A stretch of DNA of 64,000 nt, taken from contig CADAKX010000005.1 in assembly GCA_902788605.1 (NCBI GenBank), positions 59,413 through 123,412 on the forward strand, given 5' to 3'. The translations under genes were made by a program, and so were the position numbers. Position 1 is the stretch's first letter. Each line of letters starts with the position of its first letter. The notes under the pieces are model-generated. The model was not told where the DNA came from, made no database searches, and saw only the letters and a list, made by a program, of their open reading frames with translations. Below, one piece after another: positions 19,657-28,875 of the stretch. Source of the stretch: an uncultured Prevotellaceae bacterium (lineage in GTDB: Bacteria; Bacteroidota; Bacteroidia; Bacteroidales; Bacteroidaceae).

Positions 19657-21225
19657 ATGAAACTCAAGAATATATTTTTAGCTTGTCTTGCGGGCTTAGC
19701 CCTCACAAGCTGTTCAAGTGATGAGGATGCGTTCTTCACTATCAGCGAGAACGACGCACCCCGCATCCTGAACACCGACTTCCCTGACGGAGGTTTCAAT
19801 ATTAACCGCAACGAGAAACTTAAGTTCGAGATTCTGGTAACACCCGCCGATTTGACCACCGTGAAATGGCTGGCCGACGGAAAGGTAGTCTACGTAGGCG
19901 ACACCATCAACCAAGCTTTCGAGGCAGGTAACTATACCCTGAAGATTGTGGCTACTACCGACATGGGTAAGGAGACATCACGCACCATGAGTCTCACCGT
20001 TAAGCCTATTGATGGTGACCCAATAGTTGACGACGACGCGCAAGCACGTATTCAGGCTCCTGGAGATGCCGTAACCATGAATGGCTCTAATTTAACGAAT
20101 ATCAAGAAGGTCAGAATCAACGACCGTCTCATTGACGTTACAACAGTCAGCAACACTAGCATTCAGTTTACGATGCCTGCCGACATGCCTGATGGCCAGT
20201 ACCGCTTATCACTTCTTGATGAAGTGGGACAGTCCTTTGGTGGTGGTTTGGTAACCGTCTTTAGTGATGCCCTTATTACAAAGGGTGATTTCATGGGACA
20301 GTCAGAAGGTTTGGTAACAATGCCTGGTCGTAAACTCAATGACGCGAAGTCAGTAACGGTCAATGGTCAGGAATGCTCTATTGAGAGTATTACAAATGAT
20401 CAGATTGTTATTAAGTTGCCAGCTCTTGAAGAGGGTGTATATGATGTAAAAGCCACTACGAAGAGTGGTGCCGCCATCAAATTCCTCCAGAACGGCAATC
20501 TCGTTGAAACAGCATCTATCAAGGTGTCACTTATTGCAGAGGAAGTTCTGTGGGAAGGCACTCATTCAGTAGACTGGGGTACTATCTTCGAGAAGAACGA
20601 ATTGGCAGCTAAGCTGAAGGAAATTGCTAAGCCTCGTGCCATCCTTCGTCTCTATGTGAAGCGTACTGATAGTGAATATGCCAAAGGTTGCGCTGCAGTT
20701 AACTGGGCTGACATTGTGAATGGTGGCACAGATCCTAACCGTGGTGATGTAGACATTACATTTGAAGACAAGTATATTGACTTCAAACTTACTGCCAAGT
20801 CTATGGAGTTGTTGGATCAGAACAACTTCCAGGTTGTAGGTCATGGTTTCGACCTCCTGAAGATTACTCTCATTCAGCCCAGTGAAGAGGAATTGTGGTC
20901 AGGTAATCATGCTGTAGACTGGGGTACCATTTGGGAAGACGATGGAACAATCACCACTCTGTTAAAGCAGTCAGCAGGTCCTGGTTCTATTCTCCGTCTT
21001 TATGTCAAGCGCACCGATACCGAGTATGCCAAGGGTTGTGCTGCAGTAGGTTGGGCTGACATCGTGAATGGTGGTACAGATCCTAACCGTGGTGATGTGG
21101 ACATTACGTTCGAAGATACTAAGGTTGAGTTTAAGTTGACCAAGAAGTCTATGGAACTGCTGAATAATGGTAATTTGCAGGTAGTAGGACATGGATTCGA
21201 CTTGACGAAGATTACTATTGAATAA
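19657..21225 (+). CDS. SGBP-like surface lipoprotein: PKD-like, two IPT/TIG domains, duplicated C-terminal module
   Basis: This is a probable surface glycan-binding protein of the locus, in the position of SusE/F or SGBP-B. A lipobox (LTSC, Cys about 19) is followed by a PKD-like domain (about 35-120), two IPT/TIG-like beta domains (about 130-210 and 215-295) and two ~112-residue copies of one module (about 296-409 and 411-522). The copies share long blocks such as RLYVKRTD.EYAKGCAAV and GGTDPNRGDVDITFED, and both end in QVVGHGFDL.KIT. The duplication looks recent at DNA level. I do not recognise the module as a named carbohydrate-binding family; glycan binding is inferred from context. It ends the operon, and a strong terminator follows. 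Confidence 0.8.
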   Translation: MKLKNIFLACLAGLALTSCSSDEDAFFTISENDAPRILNTDFPDGGFNINRNEKLKFEILVTPADLTTVKWLADGKVVYVGDTINQAFEAGNYTLKIVATTDMGKETSRTMSLTVKPIDGDPIVDDDAQARIQAPGDAVTMNGSNLTNIKKVRINDRLIDVTTVSNTSIQFTMPADMPDGQYRLSLLDEVGQSFGGGLVTVFSDALITKGDFMGQSEGLVTMPGRKLNDAKSVTVNGQECSIESITNDQIVIKLPALEEGVYDVKATTKSGAAIKFLQNGNLVETASIKVSLIAEEVLWEGTHSVDWGTIFEKNELAAKLKEIAKPRAILRLYVKRTDSEYAKGCAAVNWADIVNGGTDPNRGDVDITFEDKYIDFKLTAKSMELLDQNNFQVVGHGFDLLKITLIQPSEEELWSGNHAVDWGTIWEDDGTITTLLKQSAGPGSILRLYVKRTDTEYAKGCAAVGWADIVNGGTDPNRGDVDITFEDTKVEFKLTKKSMELLNNGNLQVVGHGFDLTKITIE

Positions 21226-21253
21226 TTTCAATTTAATCCAAATTAATAATAAT

Positions 21254-21298
21254 CCCTCACTCAATTCTCTACCCTAAGGAGATGAGTGAGGGGTTTTT
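21254..21298 (+). terminator. Rho-independent terminator of the PUL operon
   Basis: The perfect 10-bp stem CCCTCACTCA (21254-21263) pairs with 21283-21292 and is followed by G and five T. It closes the GH5-to-SGBP transcript. Confidence 0.95.
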
Positions 21299-21369
21299 CT
21301 TTTTGTCAATCATCATGCCATTTAATATCATTTAACTGAATTAGACCGTTATTATCGTAAATTGTTTCC

Positions 21370-21377
21370 TACCTTTG
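21370..21377 (+). promoter_or_regulatory. -7 element of the alpha-galactosidase gene
   Basis: TAccTTTG matches the -7 consensus exactly and is placed about 27 bases before the ATG at 21404. The gene therefore has its own promoter after the operon terminator. Confidence 0.65.
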
Positions 21378-21403
21378 CGGGCAAATAACAAATCAAAACT
21401 TTT

Positions 21404-23534
21404 ATGAAACAATTACTACTCTCTGTTTTGGCCTTGACACTGACTCAGACCATGAGTGCCAAGGACGTGTTTGTAAACACCCCAAAGACCACATTGATGC
21501 TGGCCGCAAACGAAGGTCAGACACCACGTATTCACTACTACGGCTCGCGCATCAAGGCCGACCAGGCCCACGAGGTATATGATGCCATGAGCATCAACTA
21601 CGACGCCTATCCTGCCTTTGGTCGCAACAGTTTTGACGAGACAGCATTGAGTGTGACCCATTTCGATGGCAACATGTCTACAGAACTAGTGGTGACGGGT
21701 AGCCGACAGGAGGGCGACCTGACCATCATCACCCTGAAGGATAAGAAATACGACTTCTTCGTGGACCTCTATTATAAAGCCAACAACCAGAGCGATGTGA
21801 TTGAGACCTGGACGGTGATTCGCAATGGCGAGAAGAAGGCCATCAAACTGGAGCAGTATGCCAGTGGTGTGATGACCCTCAGACAGGAGGGAGCCTGGCT
21901 CACGCATTTTCATGGTGCCTGGGGACAGGAGGCCGGTATGACAGAAGAGCCCTTGACAGCAGGTCTGAAGGTGATTGTCAACCACGATGGCGTGCGCACA
22001 GCAATGGACGACCGTGCTGAGGTGATGATATCTCTCGATGGTAAACCTCAGGAGAACAGCGGACGCGTGATTGGTGCTGCCCTGTGTTGGACAGGCAACT
22101 ATAAACTGCGCATCGAGACACGCGGAAAATATCGCCACACCCTGTTGGCAGGTATCGACGACCTGCACACAGCCTATACATTAAAGCCCAATGCGACGTT
22201 TGAGACCCCAAAACTGGCTATGGTCTATAGCGAAGAAGGCAAGGGCGGCGTGAGTCGCGCTTTCCATCGCTGGGGCCGCAACGGACAGTTGCACAATGGC
22301 AAGGCCCTTCGCGAGATTCTGCTGAACTCATGGGAAGGTGTCTATATGGATGTCAACCAGGAGGTGTGCGAGAAGATGATGGACGGCATCAAGGAACTGG
22401 GTGGCGAACTCTTCGTTGTCGATGATGGTTGGTTTGGCCGCAAGTATCGTCGCACCAATGACTCTCAGGCCCTGGGCGACTGGATGACCGACACCCAGAA
22501 ACTGCCCAACGGTGTGCCTGCCTTGCTGAAGGCTGCCGAAGACCGTGGATTGAAGTTTGGCATCTGGATTGAGCCAGAGATGACCAACAGCAAGAGTGAA
22601 CTCTTCGAGGCTCATCCCGACTGGGTGGTGGCCCATCCCACACGCGAGTTATCTATGGGTCGTGGTGGCACCCAGCTGGTGCTCGACCTGTCAAACCCCA
22701 AGGTGCAGGATTTCGTGGTGGGTATCGTGGATAACCTGGTGAAGGAGAACCCCACGCTGCATTATATCAAATGGGACTGCAACATGTCGATGCAGAACTA
22801 TGGCAGCAGTTACCTCACAGCCGACAAGCAGGGGACTGCAAAAGGCTCTGGAGCGCATCCGCAAGGCTCATCCTGACCTCGTCATCCAACTCTGTTCAAG
22901 TGGTGGCGGACGCGTGAACTGGGGTGCCCTGCCCTACTTCGATGAGTTCTGGGTCTCTGATGATACCGATGCCCAGCAGCGCCTCTTTATACAATGGGGT
23001 ACCAGCCATTTCTTCCCCACCCTGGCTATGGCCCAGCATGTAAGTGCTTCGCCCAACCATCAGACAGGTCGCGTCATTCCCTTGAAGTTCCGTTTCGATG
23101 TGGCTATGACGGGCCGACTGGGTATGGAGATGAAGCCCAGCGACTTGAACGACCAGGAGCGCGCCTATGCCAAGAAGGCTGTGGCCTTCTATAAGGAGAT
23201 TCGTCCTATCATCCAGTTGGGCGACCAGTATCGTCTGCTCTCTCCCTACGATAATCATGGCTTCTGCAGCGAGATGTTTGTCACAGAAGATAAGAGTGAG
23301 GCCGTGTTCTTCTGCTATAAGTTTGAGAACTATATCGGCCTGGAGACTCCCCGTTGGCATATGGCCGGATTGGACCCCAACGCCACCTATCGTCTGAACG
23401 AATTCGAAGGTACAGAGCGCAGTCGTTATTTTGAAGGAAAAACCTTTAGTGGCAAATTCCTCATGGAGACAGGTATCGACGCCACATTGGGTCGTCAGTT
23501 TGCCAGCAGGGTGATAAGACTAAAGAAAATATAA
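21404..23534 (+). pseudogene. GH36 alpha-galactosidase, frameshifted
   Basis: This is a family 36 alpha-galactosidase that would remove alpha-1,6-galactose side chains. A signal peptide is present (MKQLLLSVLALTLTQTMSA), so the enzyme would be exported. Frame 1 runs to 22876 and includes the nucleophile Asp in KWDCNMS. The remainder lies in the next frame and includes SSGGGRVNWG and the acid/base Asp region SDDTDAQQR. Removing one G from GGGG (22831-22834) restores ADKQGLQKALERIRKAHPD and a full enzyme of about 709 residues, normal for the family. Everything else is well preserved, so the shift is either very recent or a sequencing error. Its presence suggests a galactose-substituted substrate such as galactoglucomannan. 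Confidence 0.88.
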
Positions 23535-23574
23535 GGCGAAGAGTGCAAAAAATCAATAATTTTAAGTAAAAACG

Positions 23575-23605
23575 TTGGATATCTCAGAAAGTCTGCGTAT
23601 ATTTG
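23575..23605 (+). promoter_or_regulatory. Promoter of the DUF4254-GT9 pair
   Basis: TTG (23575-23577) lies 20 bases before TAtaTTTG (23598-23605). The predicted start of transcription is downstream of the TTG codon at 23610, which supports the ATG at 23637 as the translation start. Confidence 0.65.
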
Positions 23606-23636
23606 CAGATTGAAAAAACAAGAATATCAAGTAAAT

Positions 23637-24239
23637 ATGACTTTTACAGAACAAGCAAACAAGATTTTCCAACAAGCTATTCGTGACTATCACTTAACAG
23701 ACAATGTAGATACACCTGTCAACAATCCATACGACAGAGACAGCATTGAATACAAGCTTTATCTGAAATGCTGGATAGACACGGTACAATGGCACTTGGA
23801 AGACTTGATTCGCGATCCGCACATCGACCTGGCTGATGCGCTGCAGTTGAAGCGTCGTATCGACCACTCGAATCAGGATCGTACGGACTTGGTCGAGGAG
23901 ATTGACACCTATTTCCGCCAGCAGTTCAGCGATGTGAAGCCTCTGGCCGATGCACGCCTGAACACTGAGAGTCCTGCATGGGCTGTGGACCGTCTGTCAA
24001 TTCTGGAGCTGAAGATCTGGCACATGAAGGAGCAGGTGGAGCGTCAGGATGCTACTGACGATCACAAGGCTCGTTGTCAAGCCAAGTTGGAGGTACTGTT
24101 GGAGCAGCGTGTTGACCTGTCAACAGCCATCGATCAACTTTTGGAGGATTACAGCAAAGGAAGTAAGGTGATGAAGGTATATCGTCAGATGAAGATGTAC
24201 AACGATCCCAGCACCAACCCCGTACTTTACAAAAAGTAA
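23637..24239 (+). CDS. DUF4254 domain protein
   Basis: This soluble, helical, charged protein of 200 residues belongs to DUF4254 and has no signal or membrane segment. Its function is unknown. In Bacteroidetes it is typically encoded just before a GT9 glycosyltransferase, as here (29 bases apart), which suggests a role with that enzyme in making a cell-surface glycan. The start at 23637 was preferred to an in-frame TTG nine codons upstream because of the promoter position. Confidence 0.8.
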   Translation: MTFTEQANKIFQQAIRDYHLTDNVDTPVNNPYDRDSIEYKLYLKCWIDTVQWHLEDLIRDPHIDLADALQLKRRIDHSNQDRTDLVEEIDTYFRQQFSDVKPLADARLNTESPAWAVDRLSILELKIWHMKEQVERQDATDDHKARCQAKLEVLLEQRVDLSTAIDQLLEDYSKGSKVMKVYRQMKMYNDPSTNPVLYKK

Positions 24240-24268
24240 AAGAGTAAAAAGGAAAAAAATAAAAGAGA

Positions 24269-25321
24269 GTGAAGCATCAGCATATTCTGGTTATCAGGTT
24301 CTCGGCTATGGGCGACGTCGCAATGACGGTACCCATTGTCTGGGCTGTTGCACATCAATATCCTGATGTAAGAATCACGGTGCTGAGCCGTGCCTTTGCT
24401 CGTCCTTTCTTCGAGAATCTGGCTCCCAACGTCAACTTCATGGAAGCTGACCTGAAGGGCGAATATCACGGTATTAAAGGTCTCAACTCCCTTTATCGCC
24501 GACTCACAGCCAAGCAGTTCACCCATGTGGCCGACCTGCATTCTGTGTTGCGCTCAAAATACCTGAGAATGCGTTTCAATATGGGTCATTTCAAGGTGCA
24601 GCACATTGACAAACATCGCAAGATGCGTCGCCAGTTGGTGAGCAAGGAAAACAAGATACGCCAGCAACTGCCCACGTCGTTTGAGAACTACGTCGAGGTG
24701 TTTGCCAAGCTGGGATTCCCCATCGCAACAAACAACTTTAAGTCTATCTTCACTGCTGAGGGTGGTAACCTGCATTGTCTGCCTGAGCAGATTGGCATGA
24801 AGGGTGAGAACGAGAAGTGGATAGGCATAGCACCTTTTGCTGCTCATAAAGGAAAGATTTATCCGAAAGAGCAGATGCACGAGGTGGTGCGCCTATTGAC
24901 GGAGAAATATCCCAAGGTTCGTATTTTCCTCTTTGGACGTGGAAAAGAAGAAGAAGAGACTTTCCCAAAATGGTCACAAGAAATGCCACAATGCACTTGT
25001 GTGAGTTGGCATTTAGATGGCATAGAACAAGAACTGATACTGATGAGCCATCTGGACGTGATGCTCTCGATGGACTCAGCCAATATGCATATGGCCTCGC
25101 TCACAGGCACACCTGTGGTCTCTGTATGGGGTGCCACTCATCCTATGGCTGGCTTTATGGGCTGGAATCAGAATGAAAAGAATGCTGTACAGATAGATAT
25201 GGACTGTCGTCCATGCAGCATCTATGGCCAGAAGCCCTGTATTCACGGCGACTACCGTTGTATGACAGGTATCAAGCCAGAAATGATTGTCGAGAAGATA
25301 TCAGCGATTCTTGAAAAGTGA
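24269..25321 (+). CDS. Glycosyltransferase family 9 (heptosyltransferase-like)
   Basis: This is a GT-B fold transferase of the ADP-heptose:LPS heptosyltransferase family, expected to add a sugar to the lipid A-linked core on the cytoplasmic face. The N-terminus reads HILVIRFSAMGDVAMTVP, the classic GT9 opening. The donor site region has WIGIAPFAAHKGKIYP and the C-terminal part SMDSANMHMASLTGTPVVSVWG. The start is a GTG; there is no earlier ATG, and the first internal ATG would cut into the GDVAMT motif. It overlaps the convergent methyltransferase gene by 21 bases. Confidence 0.9.
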   Translation: MKHQHILVIRFSAMGDVAMTVPIVWAVAHQYPDVRITVLSRAFARPFFENLAPNVNFMEADLKGEYHGIKGLNSLYRRLTAKQFTHVADLHSVLRSKYLRMRFNMGHFKVQHIDKHRKMRRQLVSKENKIRQQLPTSFENYVEVFAKLGFPIATNNFKSIFTAEGGNLHCLPEQIGMKGENEKWIGIAPFAAHKGKIYPKEQMHEVVRLLTEKYPKVRIFLFGRGKEEEETFPKWSQEMPQCTCVSWHLDGIEQELILMSHLDVMLSMDSANMHMASLTGTPVVSVWGATHPMAGFMGWNQNEKNAVQIDMDCRPCSIYGQKPCIHGDYRCMTGIKPEMIVEKISAILEK

Positions 25322-25840
25322 GTTCAACATGAAATGATAGATGACGATGCCTGCAGTTACTGACACGTTCATCGAGTGCTTAGTGCCAAACTGCGGAATC
25401 TCCAGACAACCGTCTGAGGCATCAATCACCTCCTGGTGAACACCCTTCACTTCATTACCCATAACAATAGCATACGACTTCCCTGGTTCCGGTTGGAACT
25501 GGGGAAGTTTCGTTGAATGCTCAGCCTGTTCCACACTCAGCACCGTTACTCCCCTACCCTTCAACGCTTCTACAGCCTCCAGCGCAGTCTTAAAATAGCG
25601 CCATTCCACGCTATCCTCAGCACCAAGAGCAGTCTTGTGAATTTCGTTGTGAGGCGGACAACCAGTAATGCCACACAGATAAACAGCTTCCAATCGGAAA
25701 GCATCAGCCGTGCGAAATACGCTACCTACATTATGCATCGAGCGCACATCGTCTAATACCACTATCAACGGGGTTTTCTCGGCCTGGTGAAACTCTTCTA
25801 CCGACAGCCTGTTCATCTCTATCGTACGTAGTTTTCTCAT
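25301..25840 (-). CDS. SpoU/TrmH-family RNA 2'-O-methyltransferase
   Basis: This knotted SPOUT methyltransferase transfers a methyl group from S-adenosylmethionine to a ribose 2'-OH in tRNA or rRNA. All three family motifs are present in 179 residues: LDDVRSMHNVGSVFRTADAF, IVMGNEVKGVHQEVID and IPQFGTKHSMNVSVTAGIV. There is no N-terminal substrate-binding extension, so it resembles the compact TrmH/TrmL type. The exact RNA target cannot be read from sequence. It is transcribed away from nadA, across the DnaA-box-rich spacer. Confidence 0.88.
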   Translation of the reverse strand: MRKLRTIEMNRLSVEEFHQAEKTPLIVVLDDVRSMHNVGSVFRTADAFRLEAVYLCGITGCPPHNEIHKTALGAEDSVEWRYFKTALEAVEALKGRGVTVLSVEQAEHSTKLPQFQPEPGKSYAIVMGNEVKGVHQEVIDASDGCLEIPQFGTKHSMNVSVTAGIVIYHFMLNSLFKNR

Positions 25841-25861
25841 ATCGACTGCAAAATTAGGAAA

Positions 25862-26269
25862 TTATTATGAATTAAGCATTATGAATTAAGCATTATTTTG
25901 TTGATAACTATGTGGATAACCCCGTTAATAACTATGGAATAACCATATAGACTATGCACACCCCCTATCAGGATGTGGATATGCACACCTTTATTCACGG
26001 CTTTTTTTGAAGTTTTCCACGTTTTTTTGCTGAAAAAAGATATAAACTTAGTAATTTTGCACCGAAATTGGAAATTGTGGAAAACTATCACACCTGTCTC
26101 ATTTTCAATAAGAAAGGATTAACAACAGGTGTTAACAACTACATATTACAATGGAATAACTAAATGAGCAAGAATATTGGCTGTGAGTTTTGCACTTATT
26201 CACACCACATCATACTACTCATTTTCTATTTTTTAAAAAAAGAAAGAAAAATAAAAAGATAATAATGCA
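25862..26269. other. Candidate chromosomal origin (DnaA-box cluster)
   Basis: No gene is visible in this ~430-base spacer between divergent genes. It contains perfect DnaA boxes TGTGGATAA (25911-25919, reverse) and TTATTCACA (26196-26204). One-mismatch or variant boxes lie at 25952-25960, 25974-25982, 25979-25987, 25991-25999, 26013-26021 and 26076-26084. An A/T run ends at nadA, and the left end has a tandem repeat of GAATTAAGCATTAT. Sampled lines left of it are C-rich on the plus strand and lines right of it G-rich, including in genes of the opposite orientation, as expected where GC skew changes at an origin. Gene orientations (mostly converging) argue weakly against. Confidence 0.55.
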
Positions 26270-27259
26270 ATGTTGAAAACCGAGTGGACAGAACAGGGAT
26301 TTATCAATGAACCAGCAGAAGCAGGTATTGATTTAAAGAAAGAGATACGTCGACTGTGTGAGGAGAAAGGCGCCATCATTTTGGCGCACTACTATACCAT
26401 TGGCGACATACAAGAGGTAGCCGACTTCGTTGGCGACTCGTTGGCTTTGGCTCGCAAGGCTGCCGAGACAGATGCTAAGATGATGGTGATGTGTGGTGTG
26501 CACTTCATGGCAGAGACCTGCAAGCTGCTTTCGCCCGATAAGGTGGTTCTCTGTCCTGATCTGAATGCTGGTTGTTCGCTGGCCGACAGTTGTAAGGCCG
26601 AGGACCTGAAGAAGTTCAAGGACGAGCATCCTGGCTACCAGGTCATCTCTTATGTCAACACGACAGCAGCTGTAAAGGCGTTGACTGATGTAGTAGTGAC
26701 CAGTGGCAATGCCAAGAAGGTGGTCGATCAGCTGCCTCAGGATGGAAAATTTATCTTTGGTCCTGACTATAATCTGGGTAATTATATTAATGAGGTGACA
26801 GGCCGTAAGATGCTTCTGTGGAATGGTGGCTGTCATGTCCACGAACGTTTCTCTGTGAACAAAATCCTTGAGTTAAAGAAGCAATATCCCGATGCTGTGG
26901 TGATGGCACATCTTGAGTGTAAGGGTCCTGTACTCGCTGTGGCCGATGTAAAGGGTTCTACAGCCACGATGCTTACCTATGCGCAGAATTCCTTAGAGAA
27001 GCGTTTTATCGTGGCCACAGAGGCCGGAATCCTGCACGAGATGCAACGTACCTGTCCTGACAAGGAATTCATCCCTGTACCCCCAGAAATCAGCGAGAGC
27101 GGCCTTGAGTGTTCGTGCAATGAATGTCAGTATATGAAGATGAACACCCTTCTTAAGATCTACAACACATTAAAGTATGAATGGCCACAGGTAGAAGTAG
27201 ATCCAGCAATAGCCAAAGAGGCTGTGAAGCCTATCGAAAAAATGCTGCAGTTAAGCTAA
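26270..27259 (+). CDS. nadA: Quinolinate synthase A
   Basis: This 4Fe-4S enzyme condenses iminoaspartate with dihydroxyacetone phosphate to quinolinate in NAD synthesis. The 329 residues fit the family. The cluster ligands are recognisable in MMVMCGVHFMAE, HLECKGPVL and GLECSCNECQYMKMN, and the substrate region in AHYYTIGDIQEVADFVGDS. No nadB or nadC neighbour is present. The ATG at 26270 is the only suitable start; an ATG five bases earlier opens a frame that stops at once. Confidence 0.95.
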   Translation: MLKTEWTEQGFINEPAEAGIDLKKEIRRLCEEKGAIILAHYYTIGDIQEVADFVGDSLALARKAAETDAKMMVMCGVHFMAETCKLLSPDKVVLCPDLNAGCSLADSCKAEDLKKFKDEHPGYQVISYVNTTAAVKALTDVVVTSGNAKKVVDQLPQDGKFIFGPDYNLGNYINEVTGRKMLLWNGGCHVHERFSVNKILELKKQYPDAVVMAHLECKGPVLAVADVKGSTATMLTYAQNSLEKRFIVATEAGILHEMQRTCPDKEFIPVPPEISESGLECSCNECQYMKMNTLLKIYNTLKYEWPQVEVDPAIAKEAVKPIEKMLQLS

Positions 27260-28165
27260 TTTTCCTGCGATTCTTTTTAGATTAAGATACACAATTGCAA
27301 GTAATGTCGTCAATACTAACGTGATGAGATAGTATAAAGCGGCATTACTTGCAAATGTTTTTTCCAGGCAACTCACGCAAGGACATTCGAATAGATAGTA
27401 TAGCAGGCTATTAATGCCAATGAACTTCAGGCCAGGAATAGCGTTGATATTAACGACTCTTACAAACCATACAGCACAGAGTGCGAAGGTGATATAAGGG
27501 AAAAAGCCTATCGTGGTAACCATAGATAAAATGAAGCAGCCTACAATCATAAAGATTGATAGAGAGTTGTTTTTGACCAGTTCTTTTCTTGATGCAAAGA
27601 GCATACCTAAAGGAAAACAAAGAACGCTGTTATACCACCAAGGTTCGAACGACAGTCCTCGCATGATGATATAATAGCCCAATACCATGATAAACATCAC
27701 TATTACCCTTAATATATCACTAATAGGTAGTTTAAACAGTAATATAATAGCAACATACAGGCCTATGATGACCTTGAAAAACCAGATGTCAATACCATAG
27801 GGCAATGAGATGGTCATAAAATCCATCAAGAGATGCTGATTGAGCTGACTTCTGTCCATCAACAGGAAGTAAACCAGATAGACCATCCATGTAAAGAGGA
27901 AAGGCATAAACAGCTTTTTCAGTTTGTTGGTCACATAGCTGGTATTGACGTCTTTCGTCTTATGTAATGAAAGAAACATACCATAGCCAGACAACAAAAA
28001 GAATAAGGCTGTGCCAAAGGCTCCCCAGTAGTCAAACAGCAGTATATGAAGCAACTTTGAGACGATAGTACCATCCATAGTGTATGGGATATGCGATGCT
28101 ATAATCATCAGCATACATACACCTCGAAGTGAATAGGTACTATCTTTTTCAAATAATGGCTTCAT
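27251..28165 (-). CDS. Membrane acyltransferase (acyltransferase family 3)
   Basis: This integral membrane protein of 304 residues has about ten hydrophobic helices. The N-terminal STYSLRGVCMLMIIASHIPY carries the Arg and His typical of acyltransferase 3 proteins, which acylate surface glycans or other extracytoplasmic molecules. ALFFLLSGYGMFLS also fits the family. The substrate is unknown. It overlaps the convergent nadA end by nine bases. Its base composition is more AT-rich than the left part of the window, and it opens the accessory region. Confidence 0.82.
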   Translation of the reverse strand: MKPLFEKDSTYSLRGVCMLMIIASHIPYTMDGTIVSKLLHILLFDYWGAFGTALFFLLSGYGMFLSLHKTKDVNTSYVTNKLKKLFMPFLFTWMVYLVYFLLMDRSQLNQHLLMDFMTISLPYGIDIWFFKVIIGLYVAIILLFKLPISDILRVIVMFIMVLGYYIIMRGLSFEPWWYNSVLCFPLGMLFASRKELVKNNSLSIFMIVGCFILSMVTTIGFFPYITFALCAVWFVRVVNINAIPGLKFIGINSLLYYLFECPCVSCLEKTFASNAALYYLITLVLTTLLAIVYLNLKRIAGKLA

Positions 28166-28222
28166 ATAGTTTCATAAATGTATCTATGAAAGATTTTTGG
28201 CAATTATGCCGTAAATCCGATG

Positions 28223-28230
28223 CAAATATA
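28223..28230 (-). promoter_or_regulatory. -7 element of the acyltransferase gene
   Basis: On the minus strand this reads TATATTTG, an exact TAnnTTTG match about 58 bases before the start codon. Confidence 0.5.
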
Positions 28231-28294
28231 AGGATTATTTGTTAATTTACCAATTAATAAATAATAATTTTGTTAATAATCGGGACAGATATGA

Positions 28295-28681
28295 GTCGTC
28301 AATCCCTTGCTCGACAATGCCAACAACGCCGCACTCATCGAGAAAGTGGGTCAGAGACTCTACATGTGGTCGCAGCCTGAGATGAACAACCAGGCCTACA
28401 ACGACTGGCGCATTGTTATCAACGAGAGCATCGTTCGCGCAATCGTATTTATCTATATGATGGACAACGGACTTATCACCAAGCAGACACTCAACGAGAT
28501 GTTCAACGAAACCTGGCGCAACGGTTTCCGTTGGACTCCTGAACTCGTCAACAGTCTCCGCCACTACGCCAACAATCGCGATAAGTACAAGACGCTGAAT
28601 GACTATTATCCTGAAATTGTTAAATGCCTCAGTCAATACATCACCACCGAAGCGACACGTATGCAGAATGCGCTGAAATAG
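28295..28681 (+). pseudogene. C-terminal remnant, DUF4932-like
   Basis: The frame opens directly after a TGA (28292-28294) with VVNPLLDNANNAALIEK and runs 128 codons without any plausible start or promoter. The VNPL beginning resembles the segment that follows the HEFxH zinc motif in DUF4932 proteins of Bacteroidetes; that N-terminal part is missing here. I read it as the surviving tail of a deleted gene. The family link rests on pattern memory only and is uncertain. Confidence 0.4.
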
Positions 28682-28811
28682 TGCATCAGAAACCGTGTGC
28701 ACAGCGGAACCGCATTCTATTGTGCACTCGAAGAATCAGCAGGAAATTACTTGATTTAACGATATTTTCCTATAGAATCAATAACCTGTGATTTTTAATT
28801 ATCTGATAATA

Positions 28812-28842
28812 TTTGTATTTTCAGAAATATTGCTTATCTTTG
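28812..28842 (+). promoter_or_regulatory. Promoter of the kinase-like gene
   Basis: TTTG (28812-28815) is followed after 19 bases by TAtcTTTG (28835-28842), a full Bacteroidetes promoter match, 33 bases before the ATG at 28876. Confidence 0.65.
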
Positions 28843-28875
28843 CAGCGACAATTAAATCAAATTGAGAATTCACAT

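Noticed and set aside
25862-26269. Replication terminus instead of origin, suggested by converging gene orientations
   Set aside because: DnaA boxes, the sampled skew direction and the nearby parS pair favour an origin; gene orientation is only a weak indicator in Bacteroidetes. Still needs a skew plot.
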